Part shown: in pieces, positions 35,059 through 43,597 of the stretch
Layout: each line of letters begins with the position of its first letter
Position numbering within the stretch: the first letter of the stretch is position 1
Assembly (NCBI RefSeq): GCF_029360765.1
Contig: NZ_JARKNA010000002.1
Coordinates: 211,334-275,333 of the forward strand
Direction: 5' to 3'
DNA from: Terrimonas pollutisoli
GTDB lineage: Bacteria > Bacteroidota > Bacteroidia > Chitinophagales > Chitinophagaceae
Length of the DNA: 64,000 nucleotides
Notes under the pieces: model-generated
What the model saw: only the letters and a program-made list of their open reading frames with translations
Database searches by the model: none
What the model was told of the DNA's origin: nothing
Translations under genes and position numbers: made by a program

Positions 35059-35536
35059 CCAGCACTTGTTTTTTGCGATGGTCTATTTTTTCAAGAAAAG
35101 CATCATTCAAGGGTATCAATACCTCTTTGGATTCTATTTCGATGCGGCAAATTAGCTGGTGCGGTTGTTCTATCACTTCAAGAATAGTTCCGAGTTCATT
35201 TCCGTCATCAATAACGGTGTAGCCCAGTAAACTGGCAGGAGCAGATTTGGCAGCGAATTTTTTAAAATCAGCTTCTGTTAGCCATGCTTCTTTTTGTACA
35301 AGGTTCAACGCCGCTTCACGGGTCGTTATTCCCTCAAGGGAGAGATAAATTTCATTTTCGCTTTTTATTTTGGTAGCGGTAACGAACCAGGGAAGAAATG
35401 ATTTTTTTTTCTCCTCAATGAAGATTGCTTGCAGATCTTTCAATGCTGTTTTTTTGCCCAGCTCATGCTGAAGTATAAGCTGGCCATTTACCCCAAAAGC
35501 GGCAACCAGTTTTCCTATTTTAAAGTATTCTGTCAC
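35018..35536 (-). CDS. rimM: Ribosome maturation factor RimM
   Basis: 172 residues. It acts in 30S assembly by binding ribosomal protein S19. The N-terminal RimM barrel shows EYFKIGKLVAAFGVNGQLILQHEL and IYLSLEGITTREAALNLVQKEAWL. The C-terminal PRC-like domain shows LLGYTVIDDGNELGTILEVIEQPHQLICRI, then VLIPLNDAFLEKIDHRKKQVLVTLPEGLLDIY. The gene is 170 bp downstream of rpsP, separated from it by a terminator-like palindrome. Its 3' end overlaps the convergent DinB-like gene. Confidence 0.93.
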   Translation of the reverse strand: MTEYFKIGKLVAAFGVNGQLILQHELGKKTALKDLQAIFIEEKKKSFLPWFVTATKIKSENEIYLSLEGITTREAALNLVQKEAWLTEADFKKFAAKSAPASLLGYTVIDDGNELGTILEVIEQPHQLICRIEIESKEVLIPLNDAFLEKIDHRKKQVLVTLPEGLLDIYLS

Positions 35537-35625
35537 GAATTACACGAATTAATACAAATAGATTTTGCCACGAACTGCATGAATTAATTAAAACAAATTA
35601 GTGTGATTCGTGCAATTCATGGGCG
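35532..35625. repeat. CACGAATT/AATTCGTG-type intergenic repeat
   Basis: Two CACGAA-led stretches (CACGAATTACACGAATTAAT at 35535 on, and GCCACGAACTGCATGAATTA) are followed by the inverted TTCGTGCAATTCATGGGC. The block can fold into a long imperfect hairpin. It lies between rpsP and rimM. Confidence 0.6.
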
Positions 35626-35632
35626 GTAAAAA

Positions 35633-35662
35633 AATCCCGTCCGCCAACTGGCGGACGGGATT
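35633..35662 (-). terminator. GC-rich palindrome/terminator after rpsP
   Basis: A 13-bp stem, AATCCCGTCCGCC and its complement, with a 4-nt loop (AACT on the plus strand). On the minus strand it is followed by TTTTTTT, so it can terminate rpsP transcription. Its inner part TCCGCC/GGCGGA recurs at 56743-56758 and 56784-56798. Confidence 0.8.
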
Positions 35663-35706
35663 CATGAACTTTCAGGACGGATTTGTCCCGTCGATTGACG
35701 GATTAT

Positions 35707-36153
35707 TTATCCTTCACTGCCGCTCTCACCCTGTGTCTTTCTTTCAGGTCTGCGACCTGGCATAGGACGGCGGGTTCTTCTGCTGCGTGCAGCTTCTTCC
35801 TGGCGTTTTTTTACCTGTGCATCATGCTCTGTGCTCCAGGTTGTGAATTTTTGCATGGCTGTAGCATCATCAAACAATCCCAGGCTTACTCCGCGAAGAA
35901 GGTGTTTCAAATACAATACGCCTTTAAAGCTAAGGATACGGCGAACAGTATCAGTAGGTGTAGCACCTTTGTTCAACCACTCCAATGCTTTTTGACGATC
36001 CAGCTGGATAGTAGCAGGAACAGTCAGGGGATTGTAAGTACCTAATTTTTGGATGAATTTACCATCACGGGGGCTGCGTGAGTCAGCAACAACGATGAAA
36101 TAGAAGGGTCTCTTTTTTGACCCGTGTCTTTGAAGACGGATTTTGGCTGCCAT
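35707..36153 (-). CDS. rpsP: 30S ribosomal protein S16
   Basis: 148 residues. The conserved S16 part is residues 1-85 ([32 protein letters not shown] is the family signature, here starting AAKIRLQ; then KLGTYNPL and [19 protein letters not shown]). A long basic tail (about 100-148) with [17 protein letters not shown] follows. Such extensions are common in Bacteroidota, whereas Proteobacterial S16 is about 82 residues. A promoter with TATCTTCG lies 79 bp upstream. Confidence 0.95.
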   Translation of the reverse strand: MAAKIRLQRHGSKKRPFYFIVVADSRSPRDGKFIQKLGTYNPLTVPATIQLDRQKALEWLNKGATPTDTVRRILSFKGVLYLKHLLRGVSLGLFDDATAMQKFTTWSTEHDAQVKKRQEEAARSRRTRRPMPGRRPERKTQGESGSEG

Positions 36154-36198
36154 TTTAAATAGAAATTTATAGGCGTTAAATAATAATTGTTAAAACCG

Positions 36199-36222
36199 GC
36201 ACTTCGACAAGTGCTCAGTTAA
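36199..36222. repeat. CTGAGC/CGAAG-type palindrome, copy 2
   Basis: GCACTT-CGAC-AAGTGC (36199-36214) is a perfect 6-bp hairpin followed by TCAGTTAA. It lies in the leader region of rpsP. Confidence 0.6.
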
Positions 36223-36231
36223 CCGGAGCAG

Positions 36232-36239
36232 CGAAGATA
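36232..36239 (-). promoter_or_regulatory. -7 element of rpsP
   Basis: Minus strand TATCTTCG, a one-base variant of TAnnTTTG, 79 bp upstream of rpsP. Confidence 0.5.
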
Positions 36240-36402
36240 AGAAGGCAGAGGGAAAATGGCAAAAGAAAGTACACTATTACATGGGCGGCTCTTAGCTCGT
36301 TAACTATAGTAAAGATTTCCTTTCAAGTGGGATACTGCCATGCATTTATAATCTTCGGGAAACTTGGTTTACAACTATTGACAACGAACAATCGATCGTG
36401 AA

Positions 36403-37728
36403 TCACCTCCTCATACCCGGCATCATCTTTCCAAACATCCCCATCTTATTCATTCCCTTCATCATATCCCGCATTTGTTCAAACTGCTTCATAAAGGCAT
36501 TTACTTCGCTGATATCCTTGCCGGCGCCTTTTGCAATGCGTTTGCGGCGGCTTCCATCAATTAGGTCCGGGTCAGCTCTTTCGGCGGGAGTCATCGAGTT
36601 GATCATAGCCTCAATGCCTTTGAAAGAGTCGTTATTGATATCGATATCTTTTATTTTGCTGCCGACGCCAGGCACCATGCCCAACAGATCTTTCATGTTT
36701 CCCATTTTTTTGATCTGTTCGAGTTGCATTTTAAAGTCGGCAAAGTCAAACTTGTTTTTGCGGATCTTACTTTCCAACTTTTTAGCCTGTTCTTCGTCAA
36801 ACTGCTCCTGCGCTTTTTCGACAAGGCTGGTAATATCGCCCATGCCCAGGATACGCTGTGCCATCCTTTCGGGATAGAACACGTCCAGGGTATCCATTTT
36901 TTCACCGGCACTCGTGAATTTGATGGGCTTATTAACCGTGTATTTGATTGAGATGGCTGCACCACCACGGGTGTCACCGTCCAGCTTTGTCAATACTACA
37001 CCAGTGAAGTCAAGTCGGTCATTAAAAGCCTTAGCAGTGTTAACAGCATCCTGCCCTGTCATACTATCCACCACAAATAAAATTTCCTGTGGGTTTACAG
37101 CATTGCGGATATTGGCAACTTCAGTCATCATGACTTCGTCAATGGCTAAACGACCGGCCGTATCTATGATAACTACGTTTTTATTTTTACTCTTTGCTTC
37201 TTTGACTGCATTCTGTGCAATGGCAACCGCGTCTTTGTTTTCCAGCTCTACATGCACATCCACTTTGATCTGTTCACCCAACACTCTCAATTGCTCCATC
37301 GCGGCGGGGCGATAGATATCGGCGGCAACAAGAAGTGGTGACAAGCCTTTCCTGGTTTTAAGATAATTGGCCAGCTTACCGCTGAAAGTGGTTTTACCAC
37401 TACCCTGGAGACCTGCAATCAGGATTACGGCAGGATTGCCTTTTGCGTTAAACACGGCTTCCTGTCCACCCATCAGTTCCGCCAATTCATCTTTCACGAT
37501 TTTCGTCATCAACTGGCCCGGGCTAATGGCATTTATAACCTTTTCCCCAATGGCTTTGTCCTTTATCTTATCTGTAAATTCTTTGGCTATTTTGTAGTTG
37601 ACATCAGCATCCACCAATGCACGGCGGATTTCTTTTACAGTTGTAGCCACGTTTAGCTCGGTGATCCGGGCCTGGCCTTTCAGGTTTTTAAAGGCGCTTT
37701 CTAATTTATCCTGCAGATTATTAAACAT
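36403..37728 (-). CDS. ffh: Signal recognition particle protein
   Basis: 441 residues. It is the GTPase that binds signal sequences and SRP RNA and targets nascent membrane proteins. The N domain (1-90) is followed by the G domain with G1 IAGLQGSGKTTFSGKLA, DIYRPAAMEQL, G3 VVIIDTAGRLAIDE, G4 TKLDGDTRGGAA and SAGEKMD. The Met-rich M domain (about 330-441) has MKDLLGMVPG, a loop MINSMTPAERADPDLIDGSRRKRIAKGAG and a terminal MRDMMKGMNKMGMFGKMMPG. Full length. It lies downstream of the sigma factor gene on the same strand. Confidence 0.96.
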   Translation of the reverse strand: MFNNLQDKLESAFKNLKGQARITELNVATTVKEIRRALVDADVNYKIAKEFTDKIKDKAIGEKVINAISPGQLMTKIVKDELAELMGGQEAVFNAKGNPAVILIAGLQGSGKTTFSGKLANYLKTRKGLSPLLVAADIYRPAAMEQLRVLGEQIKVDVHVELENKDAVAIAQNAVKEAKSKNKNVVIIDTAGRLAIDEVMMTEVANIRNAVNPQEILFVVDSMTGQDAVNTAKAFNDRLDFTGVVLTKLDGDTRGGAAISIKYTVNKPIKFTSAGEKMDTLDVFYPERMAQRILGMGDITSLVEKAQEQFDEEQAKKLESKIRKNKFDFADFKMQLEQIKKMGNMKDLLGMVPGVGSKIKDIDINNDSFKGIEAMINSMTPAERADPDLIDGSRRKRIAKGAGKDISEVNAFMKQFEQMRDMMKGMNKMGMFGKMMPGMRR

Positions 37729-37753
37729 TGTCGCTATTTCATTTTCTCTGCCA

Positions 37754-37812
37754 CCCTGAGCTTGACGAAGGGAGCATTATTTTATTTAATCAGGCTTCGG
37801 TGAGCTCAGCCC
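37754..37812. repeat. CTGAGC/CGAAG palindromes, copies 3 and 4
   Basis: CCCTGAGCTTGACGAAGGG (37754-37772) and, in opposite orientation, GGCTTCGGTGAGCTCAGCC (37793-37812). Each has complementary ends and the shared CTGAGC/CGAAG halves. They occupy the ffh leader. Confidence 0.7.
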
Positions 37813-37820
37813 AATAAAAC

Positions 37821-37864
37821 AAAAAGTGAACATCATGTTCACTTTTTAAAGAATTGCAAAGATA
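37821..37864 (-). promoter_or_regulatory. ffh -7 element next to the sigma-factor terminator hairpin
   Basis: A 13-bp perfect hairpin (AAAAAGTGAACAT and complement, 37821-37847) lies 36 bp past the sigma factor stop. It is followed by GTTTT on the minus strand, so it looks like a terminator. A good -7 box, TATCTTTG (37864-37857), lies before it, so a transcript for ffh would begin just ahead of, or inside, the hairpin. Confidence 0.55.
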
Positions 37865-37882
37865 AGTAGTGTAAAAGTTATA

Positions 37883-38752
37883 TCATACGCCTAAATAAGT
37901 TCTTAAAAGATTAATTCGATTGGTGGTTCTGAGTTTGGTGATTGCCTTGTCTTTAATCTGGCGGACCCTTTCCCTTGTCAGGTTAAATCTTTCACCGATA
38001 TCCTCCAGGCTCATCGGGTGATCTACTCCAATTCCAAAGAAATAGCAAATCACTTCTTTTTGTCTCTCCGTAAGGGTTTTAAGGGAGCGGTCTATCTCGG
38101 TTTTTAACGATTGGGTATGATCCAGGTCGCTATCGGTTTTTTCCGCATTGGGATTTTCCAGTACGTCCAGCAAAGTGCCATCTTCGCCTTCAGAAATTGG
38201 CGTATCCATACTCACATGACGGGATGAGATGCTGAGTGAAGCTGATACTTCGTCGAGGTCCATTTCAAGCAATTCGGCCAGCTCTTCTGCTGATGGCTCT
38301 CTTTCAAATTGTTGTTCCAACTGGGAAAAAGCTTTCTGAACCTTGTTGGTAAGGCCCACTTTATTAAGCGGCAGGCGAACGATCCGGGATTGCTCGGCCA
38401 AAGCCTGTAAAATGCTTTGACGGATCCACCAAACCGCATACGAGATAAATTTAAAACCGCGGGTTTCATCAAACCTTTGTGCAGCCTTGATAAGCCCGAG
38501 ATTTCCTTCGTTGATCAGGTCAGGCAAAGACAAGCCCTGATTTTGATACTGTTTTGCAACAGATACCACGAAACGAAGATTAGCTTTTGTAAGACGATCG
38601 AGTGATTTTTGGCATCCCTGGCGGATAAGAGCGGCAAGCCTTACTTCTTCATCGGAGGAGATTAATTCGACCTTGCCTATCTCCTGGAGGTACTTTTCCA
38701 GACTTTGAGACTCACGATTCGTGATAGACTTCGTGATCTTCAATTGGCGCAT
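37883..38752 (-). CDS. rpoD: Primary RNA polymerase sigma factor (RpoD/SigA type)
   Basis: 289 residues from ATG 38752 ([18 protein letters not shown]); ATG 38758 is possible. Region 1.2 ([15 protein letters not shown]), region 2 with [33 protein letters not shown] and [20 protein letters not shown] (DNA melting and -10 recognition), region 3, and region 4 with [15 protein letters not shown] and [25 protein letters not shown] are all present. Region 1.1 is missing, as is normal for Bacteroidota primary sigma factors, which recognise TTG/TAnnTTTG promoters like those seen in this window. Confidence 0.96.
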   Translation of the reverse strand: MRQLKITKSITNRESQSLEKYLQEIGKVELISSDEEVRLAALIRQGCQKSLDRLTKANLRFVVSVAKQYQNQGLSLPDLINEGNLGLIKAAQRFDETRGFKFISYAVWWIRQSILQALAEQSRIVRLPLNKVGLTNKVQKAFSQLEQQFEREPSAEELAELLEMDLDEVSASLSISSRHVSMDTPISEGEDGTLLDVLENPNAEKTDSDLDHTQSLKTEIDRSLKTLTERQKEVICYFFGIGVDHPMSLEDIGERFNLTRERVRQIKDKAITKLRTTNRINLLRTYLGV

Positions 38753-39058
38753 ACTCATAGGTATTGGGTTTTAGTGGGTTATTTTAAGGGTTATTGATCT
38801 TGTTTTGGTTTTTAGCCTCTAAAAATACCCATCTCAATGATCTTTCTGATCTTCAGAAAACATTGGATGTCAGAGCAATTTAAGAATTAACTTAATATAC
38901 TCCAAAAAAATTACCTTCCTTTTAACGGTTTTTCATTCCTTTTATTTTACATATAAAAATCTCCGGCCTTTGATTCGCCAAAAAAATTAAAAAGAAATTA
39001 GTTTAATGCGACGATTTATTATTTATTATTGCAGCCACAGATATTATTTTTTGAAAAA
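38753..39058. other. Divergent promoter region, no gene
   Basis: A 306-bp AT-rich gap between the sigma factor (minus) and the START-like gene (plus). I see no reading frame, RNA gene or strong hairpin. No exact TAnnTTTG box with a spaced TTG could be assigned to either gene. Confidence 0.6.
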
Positions 39059-39436
39059 ATGAGCAAGCAATTATATACGTTAGAGTTCCCGGTTAGGTGT
39101 TCACCGACTATACTTTATGAATTTCTTTCAACACCTGCAGGTCTTGGAGAGTGGTTCGCGGACAAAGTAGATGAGCGGGACAATATTTTTTATTTTGGCT
39201 GGAATGGAAATTTTGAAAAGGCTGAAGTGCTGGAAAGCGAGGAGGAAAAGCATATTCGTTTTCGCTGGCTGGATGCTCCCAAAAATGAATTTTTTGAATT
39301 CAGTATAGAAAAATCGGAAATAACCAATCAAACCATTTTGGTGGTTAAAGATTTTGCTGAGAAAAAAGATATCAAGGACCAAAGCCTTTTATGGGATCAC
39401 CAGGTGAAAGACCTGTTCCATCGTCTTGGTAACTAA
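39059..39436 (+). CDS. START-like domain protein
   Basis: 125 residues from ATG 39059 (MSKQLYTLEFPVRCSPTILYEFLSTPAGLGEWFADKV). The SRPBCC/START fold is visible as the early helix-grip motif, the central RFRWLDAPKNEFFEFSIEKSE and the long C-terminal helix LLWDHQVKDLFHRLGN. Members are widespread and conserved in Bacteroidota with unknown ligand. It is divergent from the sigma factor gene, and its stop overlaps the stop of the next, convergent gene by 4 bp. Confidence 0.85.
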   Translation: MSKQLYTLEFPVRCSPTILYEFLSTPAGLGEWFADKVDERDNIFYFGWNGNFEKAEVLESEEEKHIRFRWLDAPKNEFFEFSIEKSEITNQTILVVKDFAEKKDIKDQSLLWDHQVKDLFHRLGN

Positions 39437-40044
39437 CCGGCCGCCAGCATAGTAATTAACTGGTCGAAGGTTTGCGCCAGGTTTTTTTCTGCATCATTCG
39501 ATTGCTCTACCGGGAGTTTCTTCGATAATTTAATGAACGAGCTTTGCCGGATCAGGGCTTCGAACCCCGTTTTGTTTAGATCATTAAGCGATAAGTAATT
39601 GTCCGGATCAAAATGATGCTCCCAGGGATCAGCGTTTATACAGGTAAAAAAATTCCGGGCTTGAAGTTCTTCAAATGACTCGATGATTTGCTTTTCAAAC
39701 TCCGTTTTATAAGTTCCGGACAATTGAAGGGTAGTGCTAAAAAAATTACCCCACCAAAAAAATGAGCGGATTGCAAAAACGTTTTCCCTGTTAAAAAATC
39801 TTGGATAATCTAAAATGAGATAAGGCAGGCCCTTATAATTTTCGCCTTTTGATATTTTAGGAGTAGTATTTATTTCCTGAGGAAAGCGATGTTGAAATTG
39901 ATCAAACGTGTGCTGTTGTTGGGTTTGCAGGGATGCTAACATGATCTTTATTTTTTCGATAACGCGGTTCTTTGTTAAAATCCAATCAGTCCTGCATACC
40001 AATGCCTCCTCCTCTGTTGAAAGCCTTATTTTTGCCGTATCCAT
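39433..40044 (-). CDS. Conserved protein of unknown function
   Basis: 203 residues, soluble, aromatic-rich: GLPYLILDYPRFFNRENVFAIRSFFWWGNFFSTTLQLSG and FFTCINADPWEHHFDPDNY. I recognise the pattern as that of uncharacterised proteins of Bacteroidota but cannot name a family. It is divergent from the LptF/G permease with only 13 bp between the start codons, so the two share a promoter region. Confidence 0.7.
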   Translation of the reverse strand: MDTAKIRLSTEEEALVCRTDWILTKNRVIEKIKIMLASLQTQQQHTFDQFQHRFPQEINTTPKISKGENYKGLPYLILDYPRFFNRENVFAIRSFFWWGNFFSTTLQLSGTYKTEFEKQIIESFEELQARNFFTCINADPWEHHFDPDNYLSLNDLNKTGFEALIRQSSFIKLSKKLPVEQSNDAEKNLAQTFDQLITMLAAG

Positions 40045-40057
40045 AACTTAAAGTTAA

Positions 40058-41527
40058 GTGTTCAAAAAGTTAGATAAGCTTATTGTCAAAGCCTTCATCG
40101 GTCCATTTATCGCCACCTTTTTTATTACCCTGCTGGTGTTGGTCATGCAGTTCTTTTGGCTATACATTGATGACTTTGTCGGAAAGGGCTTAGGCATTGA
40201 CATCGTTTTAAAGTTTATCTGGTATCAAAGCGCCGTACTCATTCCACTTGCTTTGCCTCTGGCCATATTACTTTCTTCTTTAATGACATTCGGCAGCCTT
40301 GGCGAAAGTTTTGAACTGGTGGCGATCAAATCCGCCGGTATTTCGCTGTTGCGGTTTATGCGCCCCTTATTTATTATTTCACTGTTTGTAAGTGGCATCG
40401 CTTTTCTATTTTCCAACTATGTGATCCCGGTAGCCTTTCTCAAATCACGAACATTATTGACTGACATTGTATATGCCAAACCTGCTTTTGATTTAAAGGA
40501 GGGTGTCTTTTATGACCGGATCAATGGCTTTGCTATAAAGATTGGGAAAAAGGAAGCCAATGACAGCATCATCCGTGATGTAATCGTTTACGAACAGGGA
40601 AATCCGGTACAGGATAATTTTATTATTGCCAAAAGTGGTGTAATGCGGGTAACAGAAGATAAACGTTACCTGGAATTCAACCTTAAGGATGGCTGGCGTT
40701 ATGAGGAAAGAGGTAATAACTACAACGCAAAGAGCGATTATATCAGGCTGGGATTTAAAGAATTTAAAAAGCAATTTGATTTAAGTTCATTTCAATTTGT
40801 ACAAACCAATGACAGCGTCAATAAAAACAACGAAAGGGTTTACAGCATGCGGCAATTGAATATTGCCATCGACTCACTAACGAAGGAAAATAAAAAGATA
40901 AGAAAACAACTGGACGAGTCTATCGTACTGTCTGCATTAAAGTTTTCAAAATACCTTGATAGCACGAGTACTAAAAAGTCAAAAGAGCCAGACAGTCTTT
41001 TTAGAGTTGCAAAAACATTTGATGACCTGATTCCCGACTCAGCCAATTATGCAGTGCACCAGGGAGCTATTAACCAGGTAACTTCCCTAAACTCAAGTAT
41101 CGCCAATCGAAAATTGATAATGAACGATAAAGAAAAGGTTTTACGAAAGCATAAGATTGAATGGCATCGTAAAATTGTTTTATCGATGGCCTGCATAATA
41201 CTTTTTTTGATTGGCGCACCGCTGGGATCCATTATTCGCAAGGGTGGGTTAGGTACGCCATTGATTGCAGCGATTAGTTTTTTCATGGTGTTTTATTTCT
41301 CCACCACAGTAGGTGAAAAGTTTGCTAAGGAAGACTCACTTACACCATTTGCGGGCATGTGGCTGGCGGCTTTTATTTTAGTGCCTATCGGTGTATTTCT
41401 TACTTACAAAGCCATGAGAGATTCCCAATTATTCAATAAAGAGTGGTATTACCGGATGGCTAAATCGTTTCGTGGATTTATCGGACGTATTCAGTCGGCT
41501 GCGAAAAAAAAGGTGAGGGAAGCATAA
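40058..41527 (+). CDS. LptF/LptG-family permease
   Basis: 489 residues. An inner-membrane subunit of the lipopolysaccharide exporter LptB2FG. Three N-terminal membrane helices (about 15-130, with LDKLIVKAFIGPFIATFFITLLVLVMQFFW and LPLALPLAILLSSLMTFG) precede a periplasmic beta-jelly-roll domain (about 135-260) and a charged coiled region of about 100 residues (DSLTKENKKIRKQLDES). Three further helices (about 370-460, IGAPLGSIIRKGGLGTPLIAA) complete the fold. The long periplasmic insert is usual in Bacteroidota. Confidence 0.9.
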   Translation: MFKKLDKLIVKAFIGPFIATFFITLLVLVMQFFWLYIDDFVGKGLGIDIVLKFIWYQSAVLIPLALPLAILLSSLMTFGSLGESFELVAIKSAGISLLRFMRPLFIISLFVSGIAFLFSNYVIPVAFLKSRTLLTDIVYAKPAFDLKEGVFYDRINGFAIKIGKKEANDSIIRDVIVYEQGNPVQDNFIIAKSGVMRVTEDKRYLEFNLKDGWRYEERGNNYNAKSDYIRLGFKEFKKQFDLSSFQFVQTNDSVNKNNERVYSMRQLNIAIDSLTKENKKIRKQLDESIVLSALKFSKYLDSTSTKKSKEPDSLFRVAKTFDDLIPDSANYAVHQGAINQVTSLNSSIANRKLIMNDKEKVLRKHKIEWHRKIVLSMACIILFLIGAPLGSIIRKGGLGTPLIAAISFFMVFYFSTTVGEKFAKEDSLTPFAGMWLAAFILVPIGVFLTYKAMRDSQLFNKEWYYRMAKSFRGFIGRIQSAAKKKVREA

Positions 41528-41677
41528 GTATTATTTGCTTGTAGAAAGGTGTCCATCATGAACATGCGTTTACTACCTGGCAGAAAAGATTTTATGTTTG
41601 CACCGAAAGAGTTTTTAATCTTTGCAAGGCGACATTGGTTGAGCCATGTGAAAGAACGTTTTGAATAATTTCTCCTC

Positions 41678-42700
41678 TTGAAAACAGCTAATCAAAATTT
41701 GCGGGTTCAAAAATGGGTAGCTGCTATTTCAGTATTGCTGCTGCTGGCAAAATTTGTTGCCTGGTACTTTACAAATTCTGTTTCTATTCTTACCGATGCA
41801 ATGGAGAGTATTGTAAATGTAGCCGCAGGTTTTATTGGGCTGTATAGTCTGTTTGTGGCAGCGAAGCCCAGGGACAGGGATCATCCTTACGGACATGGTA
41901 AAGCAGAGTTTTTGTCAGCCGCTATTGAGGGAACCATGATATTGATAGCCGGTGTTGTGATCATTTACCAGGCAATCAAACAGCTTATTTATCCGGTTGT
42001 CTTGCATAAACTGGACCTGGGCATCGGGCTGGTAGCAGCTACGGCTGTTATTAATTTCATAACTGCTTTTGTCTGTCTCCGCATCGGCAGGGCCAATAAC
42101 TCCCTGGCATTAATAGCGAGCGGAAAGCATTTACAGAGTGACGCGTGGTCGACAGCCGGGATTGTTGCTGCACTCATTATCATGCATTTTACCGGCTTGC
42201 TATGGATAGATAGCGTGGTCGCCATCGGCATTGCGATTTTTATTATCGTTACCGGCTACGGTATCATCCGCCGGTCCATTGCCGGCATCATGGATGAGGC
42301 GGATGAGAAACTCTTATCGGAAATGGTCGAATTGCTGAATAGTAACCGGCAGAAAAACTGGATCGATCTTCATAATCTTCGTGTAATAAAATATGGAGCT
42401 GTACTGCATATTGATTGCCATCTTACCGTTCCCTGGTATCTGAATGTACACGAGGCACATCTGGAAATTGATAAATTGTCAGAACTTGTGAAACAAAAAT
42501 TTGGCGAATCTGTTGAATTAATGGTCCATGCGGATGATTGTTTATCGTTTCAATGCCATATTTGTAATAAAACTGATTGCCAGGTGAGGCAACATCGGTT
42601 TGAAAAAAGCATTGAGTGGACACTGGAAAATATATCTCAGAATAAAAAACATCAGTTAAAGGAGTATAAACATGAAAACATCGACAACCTGGAAACATGA
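41678..42700 (+). CDS. Cation diffusion facilitator transporter
   Basis: 340 residues. Six membrane segments (about 10-205), with metal-site residues SILTDAMES in helix 2, HPYGHGKAEFLSA in the loop and KHLQSDAWSTAG in helix 5. A cytoplasmic domain (about 210-290) follows, and then a Cys-rich tail CLSFQCHICNKTDCQVRQHRF, a feature seen in some Bacteroidota members. It exports a divalent metal such as Zn or Fe. It begins the run that leads into the sulfur genes; its end overlaps the OsmC gene by 29 bp. Confidence 0.9.
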   Translation: MKTANQNLRVQKWVAAISVLLLLAKFVAWYFTNSVSILTDAMESIVNVAAGFIGLYSLFVAAKPRDRDHPYGHGKAEFLSAAIEGTMILIAGVVIIYQAIKQLIYPVVLHKLDLGIGLVAATAVINFITAFVCLRIGRANNSLALIASGKHLQSDAWSTAGIVAALIIMHFTGLLWIDSVVAIGIAIFIIVTGYGIIRRSIAGIMDEADEKLLSEMVELLNSNRQKNWIDLHNLRVIKYGAVLHIDCHLTVPWYLNVHEAHLEIDKLSELVKQKFGESVELMVHADDCLSFQCHICNKTDCQVRQHRFEKSIEWTLENISQNKKHQLKEYKHENIDNLET

Positions 42701-43067
42701 CCATGCATTTGAAAGCAAGCTGGAACAAAACGTATTTAGTATTGATGGAAACAGGAAGGAAGGGCCCAATCCCAAGGCCTTGCTTTTATCGGCAATAGCC
42801 GCCTGTTCAGGTATAGATGTTGTTGATATTTTGGAAAAAATGAGAGTAGAATTTTCAGATCTTACCATTGATGTGGAAACGGAACAAACCACCGAGCACC
42901 CGAGGGTATTCAAAGATATTTGGGTGACTTATAAAATAAAAACAGCAGAAAAAAATGAAGATAAAGTGAAGAAAGCAATAGACCTGTCGTTGGAAAAATA
43001 TTGTGGTGTGTCAGCCATGTTGAAGAAAAATTCGCCAATTCATTATAAATTGGAGTTATTGAACTAG
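42672..43067 (+). CDS. OsmC-family protein
   Basis: 131 residues. The fold has NPKALLLSAIAACSGIDVVDILEKMRVEFSDLTIDVE, with one Cys where OsmC/Ohr peroxidases have their first catalytic Cys, and a second in LSLEKYCGVSAMLKKNSPI, which matches OsmC rather than Ohr spacing. It may reduce organic hydroperoxides or handle sulfur species. Start ATG 42672 has AAAGGAG 7 bp upstream, unusually strong for this window. It overlaps the CDF gene and lies 4 bp before the Rrf2 regulator. Confidence 0.85.
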   Translation: MKTSTTWKHDHAFESKLEQNVFSIDGNRKEGPNPKALLLSAIAACSGIDVVDILEKMRVEFSDLTIDVETEQTTEHPRVFKDIWVTYKIKTAEKNEDKVKKAIDLSLEKYCGVSAMLKKNSPIHYKLELLN

Positions 43068-43071
43068 AATT

Positions 43072-43479
43072 ATGTTATCCAAAAAATCACAGTATGCCTT
43101 TAAGGCCCTAACCTACTTAGCAGAGCGATTTGATAAAGGGCCTGTGCTCATTTCCGAAATTGCTAAAAAGAAAAAGATTCCGTTAAAATTCCTGGAAAAC
43201 ATCCTGCTGGAACTGAAGAAAGCTGATATACTGGACAGCAAAAAAGGAAAGGGTGGGGGGTATTTTCTAAAGACACATCCTTCCAAAGTAAAGGTAGCTA
43301 CTGTGGTCCGGCTTATCAATGGTCCCATCGCTATGTTACCATGCGTAAGTCTTTATTTCTATGAGCGTTGTAAAAATTGCAATGAGACAAGTTGTGGGCT
43401 TCACGACATGATGATAGAGGTTCGGGACGCAACATTAAATATCCTGGAAAATCGCACTTTGAGTGACCTCGTGGTCTAA
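43072..43479 (+). CDS. Rrf2-family transcription regulator with four C-terminal cysteines
   Basis: 135 residues. The winged helix-turn-helix (1-75) reads MLSKKSQYAFKALTYLAERF, then ISEIAKKKKIPLKFLENILLELKKADIL and KGKGGGYFL. The C-terminal half holds Cys91, Cys100, Cys103 and Cys108 (spacing C-x8-C-x2-C-x4-C), which could bind an Fe-S cluster or sense thiols; this differs from the three-Cys pattern of IscR. In Firmicutes the Rrf2 protein CymR represses sulfur genes. Here the peroxiredoxin and cysteine biosynthesis genes follow at once. It is the obvious candidate to bind the four 21-bp palindromes described below. Confidence 0.9.
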   Translation: MLSKKSQYAFKALTYLAERFDKGPVLISEIAKKKKIPLKFLENILLELKKADILDSKKGKGGGYFLKTHPSKVKVATVVRLINGPIAMLPCVSLYFYERCKNCNETSCGLHDMMIEVRDATLNILENRTLSDLVV

Positions 43480-43533
43480 ATAATCAATTCTTTTTTGACA
43501 AACGATAGTTAGCAGGATCGTTTGCGTATTTTT

Positions 43534-43554
43534 AGTCTACAAACTTGGTGGGCT
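43534..43554. promoter_or_regulatory. Candidate Rrf2 operator, site 1 (peroxiredoxin/cysH)
   Basis: AGTCTAC, 7-bp centre AAACTTG, GTGGGCT. The right arm is complementary to the left at 5 of 7 positions. The TTG in the centre (43545-43547) is the -33 element of the promoter with TATTTTTG at 43568-43575. Confidence 0.65.
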
Positions 43555-43575
43555 TTGTATTTGTCCTTATTTTTG
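43545..43575 (+). promoter_or_regulatory. Promoter of the peroxiredoxin gene
   Basis: TTG (43545-43547), 20 bp, TATTTTTG (43568-43575): a full match to TTG-N17-23-TAnnTTTG, 22 bp before the start codon. The -33 lies inside operator site 1. Confidence 0.7.
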
Positions 43576-43597
43576 TTTTCACTAAATTTTTTATTTT

